This document shows positions 44,721 to 52,379 of a DNA stretch of 64,000 nucleotides, piece by piece. Below the pieces are notes generated by a model. It saw only the letters and a program-made list of their open reading frames with translations. It was not told the origin of the DNA and ran no database searches. Each line of letters begins with the position of its first letter. Positions within the stretch are counted from its first letter, which is position 1. The position numbers were made by a program, and so were the translations under genes. Source of the stretch: Brevibacillus brevis NBRC 100599 (GTDB lineage: Bacteria > Bacillota > Bacilli > Brevibacillales > Brevibacillaceae); NCBI RefSeq assembly GCF_000010165.1, contig NC_012491.1:5217001-5281000 (forward strand), written 5' to 3'.

Positions 44721-45472
44721 GCCTCTACACCCACTTTTTCTTCGTACGTGTAAAAGCCTTGCCCACTGCGTACGCCGACTCGCCCTGCCAGCACCAGCTT
44801 TCGTAATAGCGGTGCAGTGCGATAACGCTCCTCGGCCAGATCCCGCTGCAAGCCTCTCGATATCGCAAAAATCTCATCCAAGCCAACGCGATCTGCCCAT
44901 TCGAGAGGACCGTATGGGTAGTTGGTGCCTTTTTTCATCGCGATATCAATATCAGTAGCCGTTGCTGTTTTTTCCATCAGAGTAAAGGCTGCCTCGTTGA
45001 TAATGAGTGTTAAAATGCGCGGGAATACGAGACCTACCTCGTCGTTTACGGTTTCCGTCTCTTTCCCGAGCGATTGAAAGAAGCCTTCTGTTGCTTGAAT
45101 CGTATTCAGCTCCGTTTGCAGAGCAGGGGCAATCTCGATCAGCTCCCGTTCGACCAAGGGCACGAGCGTTCCAAATCCGCAAACGCGTTCAGGATGTTGT
45201 GTCCAGGACGCTACTTCTGTCGCTGTAATCGCGAGCGAAGTCGTGATGATCGGTACGTTTGGTGGCAATAGGTCATCCAGCTCGCGTACCTGCCTCTTTT
45301 TCGCCTGCATATCCACGCTATTTACTTCCACAGCCAATTCAACCAGCTCAGGTTCCGCCATTGCTTCTGCAAGCGTAAGCACCTGGTAGCCTCTTTCCAC
45401 CATCAATTGATTCAACTCTGCGTACAGCGGGCTTGTGCCCACGAGCAATACAGCCTTATTTGTTGTAGTCAT
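44717..45472 (-). CDS. 3-hydroxyacyl-CoA dehydrogenase-like protein with degenerate N-terminal domain
   Basis: 251-residue homologue of 3-hydroxyacyl-CoA dehydrogenase. The C-terminal helical domain is intact (NEAAFTLMEKTATATDIDIA, KKGTNYPYGPLEWADRVGLD, RSGQGFYTYEE). The N-terminal Rossmann region has lost the glycine motif (KAVLLVGTSPLYAELN in place of GAGTMGAG) and the catalytic His: the equivalent of HFFNPAPVMPLVEV reads CGFGTLVPLVERELIEI. ATG 45472 follows GGGGGAAGG and overlaps paaH by 17 bp. It may be a non-catalytic partner of paaH. A pseudogene is unlikely since the frame is clean and coupled. Confidence 0.82.
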   Translation of the reverse strand: MTTTNKAVLLVGTSPLYAELNQLMVERGYQVLTLAEAMAEPELVELAVEVNSVDMQAKKRQVRELDDLLPPNVPIITTSLAITATEVASWTQHPERVCGFGTLVPLVERELIEIAPALQTELNTIQATEGFFQSLGKETETVNDEVGLVFPRILTLIINEAAFTLMEKTATATDIDIAMKKGTNYPYGPLEWADRVGLDEIFAISRGLQRDLAEERYRTAPLLRKLVLAGRVGVRSGQGFYTYEEKVGVEA

Positions 45473-46313
45473 AGAAGCCTTCCCCCGTCTTTCTGCCCAA
45501 GCTACCGGATTGAACCATTTGTTGCTGAATCCGGCTAGGCTTAAATCGTCCTTCATGGAAGAAGTCGGTATAGACCGATTTGGTGGTGGCAAAATTGATG
45601 TCGATGCCAATCATGTCTTGCAGCTCAAACGGTCCCATTTTGAATCCGCCAGCCAGCTTCATGATGCGGTCAATCTGCTCCACACCTGCCACATGATCGC
45701 CCAGGATGCGCAATGCTTCATTATAATAAGGACGCGCGATGCGATTGACGATAAAGCCAGGGGTGTCCGTCACCAGAACAGGCACCTTGCCCAACTCTTG
45801 CGCAAATCGATACGCCATCTCCACATTTTCCTCGCTCGATTTTTTCCCGCGAATAACCTCAACCAAAGGCATGACAGGTGCGGGATTGAAAAAATGAAAG
45901 CCAAGAATGCGCTCGGGATGCGAAAGCCCTCCTGCAATCTCCGTAATCGAGATGGAGGAAGTATTCGTTAGTAAAAGGGCATCCTCTCTGCAAATCCCAG
46001 AAAGCTGGCTGAAAATGCTTTTTTTCAAATCAAGACGCTCTGGCACCGCTTCGATGACGATATCGCAGTCTGCCAACTGCTCCATTTCCGAAACGAGATG
46101 GACCAGCTCTAGCGTCTCTGTCATTTCTTGCTCGCTGATTTTGTTTTTCTCCACGTCTTTTGTCAGGATCGATTCCAAATAGACAAGGGCTTTGTCCAGC
46201 ACCGCCTGATTTGCATCCAGCAGCATGACCTGATGTCCTTTTCGAGCGCATACGAGAGCGATCCCCGCTCCCATCGTTCCCGCCCCGATGACGCCTACTG
46301 TTTTTATACTCAC
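45456..46313 (-). CDS. paaH: 3-hydroxyacyl-CoA dehydrogenase PaaH
   Basis: 285-residue NAD-dependent 3-hydroxyacyl-CoA dehydrogenase. The N-terminus is VSIKTVGVIGAGTMGAGIAL with the intact GxGxxG, the catalytic dyad is in FHFFNPAPVMPLVEVI, and DTPGFIVNRIARPYYNEAL follows. The C-terminal domain ends YDYNK. GTG 46313 follows GGGAGG at 10 nt and yields the family start; upstream in-frame codons belong to an overlapping shadow of paaG. It oxidises 3-hydroxyadipyl-CoA in the pathway. Confidence 0.93.
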   Translation of the reverse strand: MSIKTVGVIGAGTMGAGIALVCARKGHQVMLLDANQAVLDKALVYLESILTKDVEKNKISEQEMTETLELVHLVSEMEQLADCDIVIEAVPERLDLKKSIFSQLSGICREDALLLTNTSSISITEIAGGLSHPERILGFHFFNPAPVMPLVEVIRGKKSSEENVEMAYRFAQELGKVPVLVTDTPGFIVNRIARPYYNEALRILGDHVAGVEQIDRIMKLAGGFKMGPFELQDMIGIDINFATTKSVYTDFFHEGRFKPSRIQQQMVQSGSLGRKTGEGFYDYNK

Positions 46314-46335
46314 TTGGGCTTGCCTCCCTTCGCCT

Positions 46336-47115
46336 CTAACGGCCTGTAAAACGAGGCGCACGTTTTTCCATGAAAGCGGTGACCCCTTCTTTATGATCCT
46401 CTGTGCTGCCAGCCGCCTCTTGTGCAAAAGCTTCATATTCCAAGGTCTCTTCCAACCCCATCTCAAGCCCTTTGTACATCGTGCGCTTGATCAAACCAAT
46501 GCCCTTCGTCGGCAGTGACGCCAGCTTGCGCGCATACGCCAGCGCATCCTCCATGAAGCTCTCCGCAGGGTACACCTGATTGACCAATCCAATTCGCAGT
46601 GCTTCCTCAGCAGTAACCTTTTCCCCCGTCATCGCCAGCTCCAACGCCTTGCCGATCCCGACGATGCGCGGCAAGAAGTAGCAGCCCCCTGAATCAGGAA
46701 CGAGCCCGATGTTCACGAAGGCATTGACGAAGGATGCCTTTTCCGATGCCAGACGAATATCGCACGCCAGCGCAACACTCATGCCTGCACCTGCTGCTAC
46801 ACCATTAACCGCTGCGATGATTGGCTTCTCTGTTTTTTGAAACTGGAGGATCATTGGATTATAGCGATCCCTCAAGAAAGCCCCGTAATCCACGTCTCCT
46901 CCTCCAGCAACGTCACTGAGATCCTGACCCGCATTGAACGCCTTCCCTGCTCCGGTAAGAACGATGCAACGCACGTCCGCATCCTTCTGTGCTTGCTTCA
47001 ACGCATCAGTGATTTCCTTGTTCATGACGGCTGTAAACGCATTGAATTTGTCCGGACGGTTCAAGGTCACTACTGCTATGCCTTCTGACACTTCATAAAG
47101 AATCGTTTCGTACAT
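46336..47115 (-). CDS. paaG: Epoxyphenylacetyl-CoA isomerase PaaG
   Basis: 259-residue crotonase-family isomerase that converts ring 1,2-epoxyphenylacetyl-CoA to the oxepin and later shifts double bonds. The active-site Asp of PaaG-type enzymes is in VNIGLVPDSGGCYFLPRIVG (~136-ish), in place of the Glu of hydratases. Also seen are GVAAGAGMSVALACDIRLAS and AGKAFNAGQDLSDV. It is 9 bp downstream of paaF. Confidence 0.92.
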   Translation of the reverse strand: MYETILYEVSEGIAVVTLNRPDKFNAFTAVMNKEITDALKQAQKDADVRCIVLTGAGKAFNAGQDLSDVAGGGDVDYGAFLRDRYNPMILQFQKTEKPIIAAVNGVAAGAGMSVALACDIRLASEKASFVNAFVNIGLVPDSGGCYFLPRIVGIGKALELAMTGEKVTAEEALRIGLVNQVYPAESFMEDALAYARKLASLPTKGIGLIKRTMYKGLEMGLEETLEYEAFAQEAAGSTEDHKEGVTAFMEKRAPRFTGR

Positions 47116-47124
47116 GGCCGCCTC

Positions 47125-47898
47125 CTAATGTCCCATAAAACGGGGTTTGCGCTTCTCCAGAAATGCTTGCATGCCTTCTTTTCGATCTTCGCTTGCCAAA
47201 AGAAGATAAAAGCTGTTTCGCTCGTAATCCATTCCCTCTTGAAGAGCGAGATCACCAGCTTTGTACACGGATTTTTTGATGACCTGTACCGCGAGCGGCG
47301 GCTGCTGGGCGATTTGCTTCGCCAGCTTGAGCGCTTCCTGATAGTACGCTTCTACTGGCACTACCCGATTGACCAATCCGTATTTCAACGCTTCTTTGGC
47401 CGAAATCGGTTCACCTGTGAGCAGCATCTCCAGTGCTTTTCGTTCACCTACCACACGCGTCAGACGCTGTGTACCACCAGCCCCAGGCATGACTCCCAGC
47501 TTGATTTCAGGTTGGCCAATGACGGCTGTCTCCGAAGCGATCACAATGTCACAGTTCATCATTAATTCACAGCCACCACCGAGCACAAAGCCGCTGACGG
47601 CACCAATGATCGGCTTGGAGATGAGTGAGATGCGATCCCAAACCGCAAACTGATTGCGCTTCATGATGTCGATGGCTGATGCTTCCACCATTTCATTAAT
47701 GTCGGCACCCGCTGCGAACGCCCTCGCGTTTCCAGTCAGGATGATCACCCGTATATCCGGGTCGCGGTCCATTTGCTCCAGCTGGTCAACCAATTCGTCG
47801 ATGAGCTGCAAATTCAGCGCGTTTAGAATCTTCGGCCGATTCAACGTAATGATACCGACACCATCTTCACTGGCTACGCTAATATATTCATAGGCCAT
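47125..47898 (-). CDS. paaF: 2,3-dehydroadipyl-CoA hydratase PaaF
   Basis: 257-residue enoyl-CoA hydratase. Key segments: NARAFAAGADINEM, FVLGGGCELMMNCDIVIASE (oxyanion hole) and IGQPEIKLGVMPGAGGTQRL with the catalytic Glu in PEI and GGTQR region. It ends KRKPRFMGH. Position between paaK and paaG, and length, fit PaaF. ATG 47898; a gap of 33 bp to paaK. Confidence 0.9.
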   Translation of the reverse strand: MAYEYISVASEDGVGIITLNRPKILNALNLQLIDELVDQLEQMDRDPDIRVIILTGNARAFAAGADINEMVEASAIDIMKRNQFAVWDRISLISKPIIGAVSGFVLGGGCELMMNCDIVIASETAVIGQPEIKLGVMPGAGGTQRLTRVVGERKALEMLLTGEPISAKEALKYGLVNRVVPVEAYYQEALKLAKQIAQQPPLAVQVIKKSVYKAGDLALQEGMDYERNSFYLLLASEDRKEGMQAFLEKRKPRFMGH

Positions 47899-47931
47899 GA
47901 ACTGTCACACCCTTTTTTTACAGGAGTTGGT

Positions 47932-49260
47932 TTAGATCGCTGCCTGAGATTTGTTTCGATTATCTACGACTCGTATCGCTTTGCCTTCGCTACGCGTCAA
48001 GGAACTTGGCGGTTGCACCCGCAGCACCACGGACACACCTAACGTATTTTTGATGTGATGGCAAATTTCTTTCACCAATGACGAGAGAGCAGAGCTGTCA
48101 TTTTCACTGAGCTCTTTTGCATATGCTGGTGTCAGCTCGCAGTGCACCTCAAAACGGTCGAGGGCACCGTCGCGCTCAATGACGACCTGATAGTGTGGAG
48201 CCAATTGATTGAACGTAAGCAGAACGGACTCGATCTCTGTCGGGAACACATTGACTCCGCGAATAATGAGCATGTCATCTACACGCCCTTTGATGCGCGA
48301 CATCCGCATGGTTGTCCTTCCGCACTTACAGGGCTCAGGATTGAGGGACGCGATATCACCCGTACGATAGCGGACAACCGGGAATGCTTCTTTCGTCAGC
48401 GACGTAAATACGAGCTCGCCCTCTTGTCCGTATGGAAGCACTTCTCCGGTATTCGGATCGATAATTTCTGCGTAGAAATGGTCTTCTGCGATATGTAGGC
48501 CATCCTGCGCCTCCTGACATTCAATGGAAACGCCTGGCCCCATCACTTCGCTCAGACCGTAAATGTCCACGGCTTTAATGTCGAGCTCTTGCTCCAGCTG
48601 CACGCGCATTTCTTCCGACCACGGCTCCGCACCAAAAATCCCGTATTTGACACTCGTCTCACGTGGATCGATTCCTTGCTTTTTCATCTCTTCCACGATG
48701 TTGAGGACATAGGATGGCGTTGCTGCAATACCACGTGGCTTGAAGTCCTCGATCAACGTAATTTGACGGGAGGTATTGCCGCCGGATACTGGCACTGCGA
48801 CTGCGCCCATATGCTCGATGCCATTGTGCAGACCCAAACCGCCTGTAAAAAGACCGTAGCCATACGCGTTATGGAAAATGTCCCCTGGCTCTCCACCCGC
48901 ACAGCAAATGGCGCGGGCCACGATCTCCGCCCAATTCTCCAAGTCTTTTTTGGTGTAGCCGACAACGGTCGGTTTTCCCTTTGTTCCGGAAGAACCATGA
49001 ATGCGTGCTACTTCCTTCATTTCAACCGCAAACAGATTGAATGGATAATTTTCTCGCAAATCAGTCTTTTTCATAAAGGGAAGCTTCTGTATGTCTTCGA
49101 TCGATTGGATGTTTTCTGGTTTCACACCAGCCTCATTGAATGCTTTTGTGTGGAAAGGAACGCGCTCGTATACGCGTTTAACCGTTTCTTTCAAGCGTGC
49201 CAGTTGCAGTTCCGTCATTTTCTCTCTTGGTAGCGTTTCCATTTCTGTGTTAAAAATCAT
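47932..49260 (-). CDS. paaK: Phenylacetate-CoA ligase PaaK
   Basis: 442-residue adenylate-forming ligase that activates phenylacetate to phenylacetyl-CoA. The P-loop-like motif is HGSSGTKGKPTVVGYTKKDL (~88-107); other signatures are AYGYGLFTGGLGLHNGIEHM, IYGLSEVMGPGVSIECQEAQ, YRTGDIASLNPEPCKCGRT and MLIIRGVNVFPTEIESVL. The start ATG 49260 follows GAGGGAAG. Length matches PaaK (about 437 aa). It sits mid-operon between the third crotonase and paaF. Confidence 0.96.
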   Translation of the reverse strand: MIFNTEMETLPREKMTELQLARLKETVKRVYERVPFHTKAFNEAGVKPENIQSIEDIQKLPFMKKTDLRENYPFNLFAVEMKEVARIHGSSGTKGKPTVVGYTKKDLENWAEIVARAICCAGGEPGDIFHNAYGYGLFTGGLGLHNGIEHMGAVAVPVSGGNTSRQITLIEDFKPRGIAATPSYVLNIVEEMKKQGIDPRETSVKYGIFGAEPWSEEMRVQLEQELDIKAVDIYGLSEVMGPGVSIECQEAQDGLHIAEDHFYAEIIDPNTGEVLPYGQEGELVFTSLTKEAFPVVRYRTGDIASLNPEPCKCGRTTMRMSRIKGRVDDMLIIRGVNVFPTEIESVLLTFNQLAPHYQVVIERDGALDRFEVHCELTPAYAKELSENDSSALSSLVKEICHHIKNTLGVSVVLRVQPPSSLTRSEGKAIRVVDNRNKSQAAI

Positions 49261-49317
49261 GTCGCTTCCCTCATTCCCTTGCGTTATGACTCGGTATGGA
49301 GTGCTTATTTGAAAATG

Positions 49318-50103
49318 TTACTCGCCTTTAAAAACTGGTTTTCTCTTTTCGCGAAAGGCTTCCAATGCTTCCAGACGATCTGTCGTGGGAATAATCACTT
49401 CATAGCACATGGTTTCGATATCTAGACCTGTCTGTAAATCAACACTGCTTCCGCGATCAATAGCTGACTTTGCCTGATAAACCGCCAACGGAGCATTTGC
49501 CAAAATCTCGTTTGCCAGCCCTATTGCCAGCTCACGCAGCTCCTCTGTATCTTTTGCAACAGCATTTACAAAACCGATATGATACGCTTCCTGCGCTTGT
49601 ATGCGCCTGGCAGTCAGGATCAGCTCCTTTGCCTTGGAAGGTCCGACTAAGCGAGACAACCGCTGCGTACCACCCGCACCAGGAATGATGCCCAAGCTCA
49701 CCTCTGTCAGTCCCATTTTGGCATCTGCGACGGCATAGCGGAAATCACAGGCCAGCGCAAGCTCAAATCCCCCGCCAAAAGCAAATCCGTTGATCATGGC
49801 AATCGTCGGCTGCGGAAGCCTCTCCAACGCAGTAAATACATCGCGGATTTTGCGGACATTGCGGCGCACCTGCTGTTCCGTCAGTGTACGGCGCTCCTTC
49901 AAATCTGCCCCTGCACTAAATGCTCGCCCTTCTGCCTTCACGATAACCACGCGAATCTCTTTTGCATCCAAACGCACCTGCTCAATCAAGCTTCCCAGGC
50001 GCTCCAATGTATCGTAGTTCAGCGCATTCAGCTCATCTGGACGATTTAATGTAATCAGTCCTATATGTCCTTCACGTTCAAAGCGAACGCTCTCTTCCAT
50101 CAT
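49318..50103 (-). CDS. Enoyl-CoA hydratase/isomerase family protein (third crotonase)
   Basis: 261-residue crotonase. Seen: GRAFSAGADLKERRTLTEQQ, FAFGGGFELALACDFRYAVA and MGLTEVSLGIIPGAGGTQRL with Glu in the LTEVSLG segment as in hydratases. ATG 50103 overlaps the preceding stop (TGATG) and follows AAGGAGG. It is distinct from paaF and paaG. In the absence of a PaaZ hydratase domain it is a candidate for a ring-opening or extra hydration role; that is inference. Confidence 0.85.
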   Translation of the reverse strand: MMEESVRFEREGHIGLITLNRPDELNALNYDTLERLGSLIEQVRLDAKEIRVVIVKAEGRAFSAGADLKERRTLTEQQVRRNVRKIRDVFTALERLPQPTIAMINGFAFGGGFELALACDFRYAVADAKMGLTEVSLGIIPGAGGTQRLSRLVGPSKAKELILTARRIQAQEAYHIGFVNAVAKDTEELRELAIGLANEILANAPLAVYQAKSAIDRGSSVDLQTGLDIETMCYEVIIPTTDRLEALEAFREKRKPVFKGE

Positions 50104-50504
50104 CAACGTCCTCCTTGTGTAGGCGGGTTCACCCGTGCATACGTGCCGGTAGCAAAAGCCACAAGCTTGCCATCACAAGTCACGCGTGCTTCCATCACGA
50201 TCAGGCTTTTTCCTTGTTTCAATACATGAGATTGTGCCTCGAGTACCTCACCGCGTGCAGGGTGGAGGTATTGAATCTTGCTCTCCACCGTCACACATTG
50301 CTGTACACCATCCACATGGGGTGCTGCCCCATGCCCCATCGCCACATCGGCTAATGTCGCCGTAACGCCTCCGTGTACGACACCTTCGATGCTATTGAAT
50401 AGCTCGGGGCGAATTTTCAGTGCTACCTTACAGCCCTGTTCATCTCGGTGAACGACTTCTATGCCCAGGTAGTGGTTGAATCGATTACGGATCTCCACTG
50501 ACAT
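50103..50504 (-). CDS. Hotdog-fold PaaI-type thioesterase (second)
   Basis: 133-residue protein with the PaaI/DUF4442-like hotdog signature SIEGVVHGGVTATLADVAMG (~50-69), whose Gly-His/Asp region carries the catalysis of this family. ATG 50504 follows AAAGGGGG; the longer frame to 50555 lacks RBS. It lies 93 bp after paaI. Substrate unknown. Confidence 0.85.
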   Translation of the reverse strand: MSVEIRNRFNHYLGIEVVHRDEQGCKVALKIRPELFNSIEGVVHGGVTATLADVAMGHGAAPHVDGVQQCVTVESKIQYLHPARGEVLEAQSHVLKQGKSLIVMEARVTCDGKLVAFATGTYARVNPPTQGGR

Positions 50505-50597
50505 CTTTGCCCCCTTTCTCGTATCGTCTTGAAACAGTGAAAGGAGCCTAAGCACGTGGCTTTTGGCATCCTTTCTCCGGTTTATTTTCGCTGTCAG

Positions 50598-51059
50598 TTA
50601 TTCGTTTCCCTCGATTTCGACGAAGTAATCACTTTTCCGGTACGCCAGTGCATCCAGTGTCGCTACCAAGCCATGCTCCGTTTCTACACGGATGCGGTAC
50701 CAGGCTGTGCGATTGTTTTTCTTCTCTTCGGTCGCAGTTGCCACCAAGCGATTTCCTTTCATGGCAGCAGCCAAAAATCCGATATTCATCGACAGTGCTA
50801 CAGATGTTTTGCCATAGGAATTACAAGCCGCTGCAAAAACAAAGTCTGCCAGAGAGAAGATGATTGCGCCATGCGCGGTGCCGTGGGCATTCAGCATATG
50901 CTCGGCAACCGTGACTTCCGCAGTCGCCGTTCCTTCTCCCAGCTCAATCAGCTTGATGCCCAAAAATTGAGCAAATGGATCTTGCTTTAGCTTCTCGCAA
51001 ATCTCTGCGTAATGCTTCTGATGGAGCGCTTGTTCGTCTATCAATCTTTTCGTGGTCAT
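50598..51059 (-). CDS. paaI: Hydroxyphenylacetyl-CoA thioesterase PaaI
   Basis: 153-residue hotdog thioesterase. The PaaI signature is LNAHGTAHGAIIFSLADFVF (~56-75), with AACNSYGKTSVALSMNIGFL. PaaI hydrolyses ring-hydroxylated phenylacetyl-CoAs, rescuing CoA from dead-end products. It follows the EthD-like gene with a 2-bp gap, at the head of the paa beta-oxidation operon. Confidence 0.9.
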   Translation of the reverse strand: MTTKRLIDEQALHQKHYAEICEKLKQDPFAQFLGIKLIELGEGTATAEVTVAEHMLNAHGTAHGAIIFSLADFVFAAACNSYGKTSVALSMNIGFLAAAMKGNRLVATATEEKKNNRTAWYRIRVETEHGLVATLDALAYRKSDYFVEIEGNE

Positions 51060-51061
51060 GA

Positions 51062-51364
51062 TTAAACTACTTCTGCAAAATGCATGGACACAATGGGTCC
51101 AGCGAAGCCACGGAGGTCTTTTCCTGCTGCGCGGCCTTCAGAAGATGACAACGCTTCCGTCAAAGCTTCTTTTGATTCAAAGTACATTTCTGCCATCAGA
51201 TGCAGGTCAGATTCTCCCATTGGTGTTCCGTAGATTTTGCTTACTTCCATTTTGATTAAGCCAGGCATTTTTTCTGCCAATGGGCCATGTACCTCGAAAT
51301 AATGCTTGTCAAAAGCATCGATATCTTCGGGCTTGCGATAAATTGCTACCAATTTCACCATCAT
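51062..51364 (-). CDS. EthD-family (dimeric ferredoxin-like fold) protein
   Basis: 100-residue protein: MVKLVAIYRKPEDIDAFDKH, KHYFEVHGPLAEKMPGL, YFESKEALTEALSSSEGRAA. This is the EthD/dimeric alpha-beta barrel family, often encoded in aromatic- or ether-degrading operons with unclear function. Two adjacent ATGs (51364, 51361) are possible. It is the first gene of the leftward operon, with a candidate PaaX site 50-69 bp upstream. Confidence 0.82.
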   Translation of the reverse strand: MMVKLVAIYRKPEDIDAFDKHYFEVHGPLAEKMPGLIKMEVSKIYGTPMGESDLHLMAEMYFESKEALTEALSSSEGRAAGKDLRGFAGPIVSMHFAEVV

Positions 51365-51413
51365 GATCCCTGCTTTCCTCAGATTATAGTTGCAATGTGT
51401 GACGACTAATTCA

Positions 51414-51433
51414 TATAACGTTATTTTAACGCA
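51414..51433. promoter_or_regulatory. Candidate PaaX operator upstream of ethD
   Basis: TATAACGTTATTTTAACGCA; its core CGTTA-TTT-TAACG (51419-51431) is a perfect 5-bp dyad. Related sites occur at 41771-41790 and 35067-35086, and the three together precede every paa promoter region. Confidence 0.7.
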
Positions 51434-51589
51434 TGTTAATATTTTTATTATATAAAGCCTTTGTGACAGGTGCAAGTATTTTTCAAAAAGCGCGAAAACT
51501 CCGTCTGCTCTTACTCCCCCCTTCTCTTCATGTTTATGACTGGCAAAAGGCTGACAGAATATGCTTCGATGGGGTGTCTTCCAACTTTT

Positions 51590-51987
51590 GTGGTCGTGGG
51601 AAGCCCTGCCACATGTTTTCCAGTCGCCTGTATCCTCACTGCGTTCGGGCGGTCTCCTTCCAAACATGTGACAGGACTTTCGAACAGCTGTGGTTGCCTT
51701 TGATTATTCAAAACATTTGTTAGGGAATTTCAAGGAGTCCTTTTTCGGAATTTAATAAAAGCCGCGTGGGAAGAAGCGAATTTCCAGTCCAAGCGCCTCT
51801 GGAGCCCTACCCAGCGGAGGGATGAATGGCGGGAATGGTTTTAGCTTCAACCTCTGCTACCCCTTCTTCGAGACTGCTACTTTTGAAGCGTTCCCGACAT
51901 TCATTCCAGAGCGGACAGTGAATCCCCCTTGCGGGGCGTAGGCCGAAGCGTAGACTGGAAATTCGCTTCTTCCCCTCCCCAACAGCC
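51590..51987. repeat. Large hairpin repeat element, full-length copy C
   Basis: Both modules are complete. Module 1 arms: 51601-51618 (AAGCCCTGCCACATGTTT) and 51662-51679 (AAACATGTGACAGGACTT). Module 2 outer arms: 51769-51789 and 51953-51973 (21 bp perfect); inner arms near 51819-51836 and 51892-51906 (GGGATGAATGGCGGG / CCCGACATTCATTCC). The core GGACAGTGAATCCCC with TTGC-GGGG lies about 51913-51935. The outermost ends GTGGTCGTGGG and CCCTCCCC are also roughly complementary. The element ends 20-33 bp from the ctaF terminator and fills the gap between ethD's upstream region and ctaF. Confidence 0.82.
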
Positions 51988-52006
51988 ACTTAATAAAACA
52001 AATACA

Positions 52007-52040
52007 CAAAAAAAGAGGACAGACCCAATGTCTGTCCTCT
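52007..52040 (-). terminator. Intrinsic terminator of the ctaCDEF operon
   Basis: Minus strand: AGAGGACAGAC (52040-52030 reading) pairs perfectly with GTCTGTCCTCT around CATTGG..., followed by TTTTTTTG. It is an 11-bp perfect stem, 18 bp past the ctaF stop. Confidence 0.93.
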
Positions 52041-52058
52041 CTCGCATCGCTCCACTTT

Positions 52059-52376
52059 CTAGACCCAGACCCAGAAAATAAAGACGATGATCGCCATCAT
52101 AATTACAAACAATCCTGCGAAAATACTGATCCGTGCAAACTCATGACCTTTTTGATCCATGTGCATCCAGACATACAGCTGGAAGAACGCTTGAACAAAG
52201 GCCAGTGCTACGATGAATGGTACGGTAAAACCTGATGGAATTGCTTCATACGCCACTGCAATGAATGCCAGTGCGGTCAATACGAGAGATCCGATGAAAG
52301 CAACAAGGTGTCTTTTCGGACCTTCGTGCTTCACTTTCGGTTTGCGTACCTCTTCATTATGAGCTTGTGCTCCCAT
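52059..52376 (-). CDS. ctaF: Cytochrome caa3 oxidase subunit IV
   Basis: 105-residue subunit IV of caa3 oxidase: three TM segments (HLVAFIGSLVLTALAFIAVA; FTVPFIVALAFVQAFFQLYV; ISIFAGLFVIMMAIIVFIFW) and the conserved VWMHMDQKGH loop. It starts after ctaE with a 3-bp gap and ends the structural operon. Confidence 0.93.
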   Translation of the reverse strand: MGAQAHNEEVRKPKVKHEGPKRHLVAFIGSLVLTALAFIAVAYEAIPSGFTVPFIVALAFVQAFFQLYVWMHMDQKGHEFARISIFAGLFVIMMAIIVFIFWVWV

Positions 52377-52379
52377 AGA

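Noticed and set aside
26607..51723. Short frames in repeats B and C giving similar peptides (MFSSRL.P.CVRAVSF)
   Set aside because: Similarity comes from the shared repeat DNA; changes between copies do not favour synonymous positions and there is no RBS.
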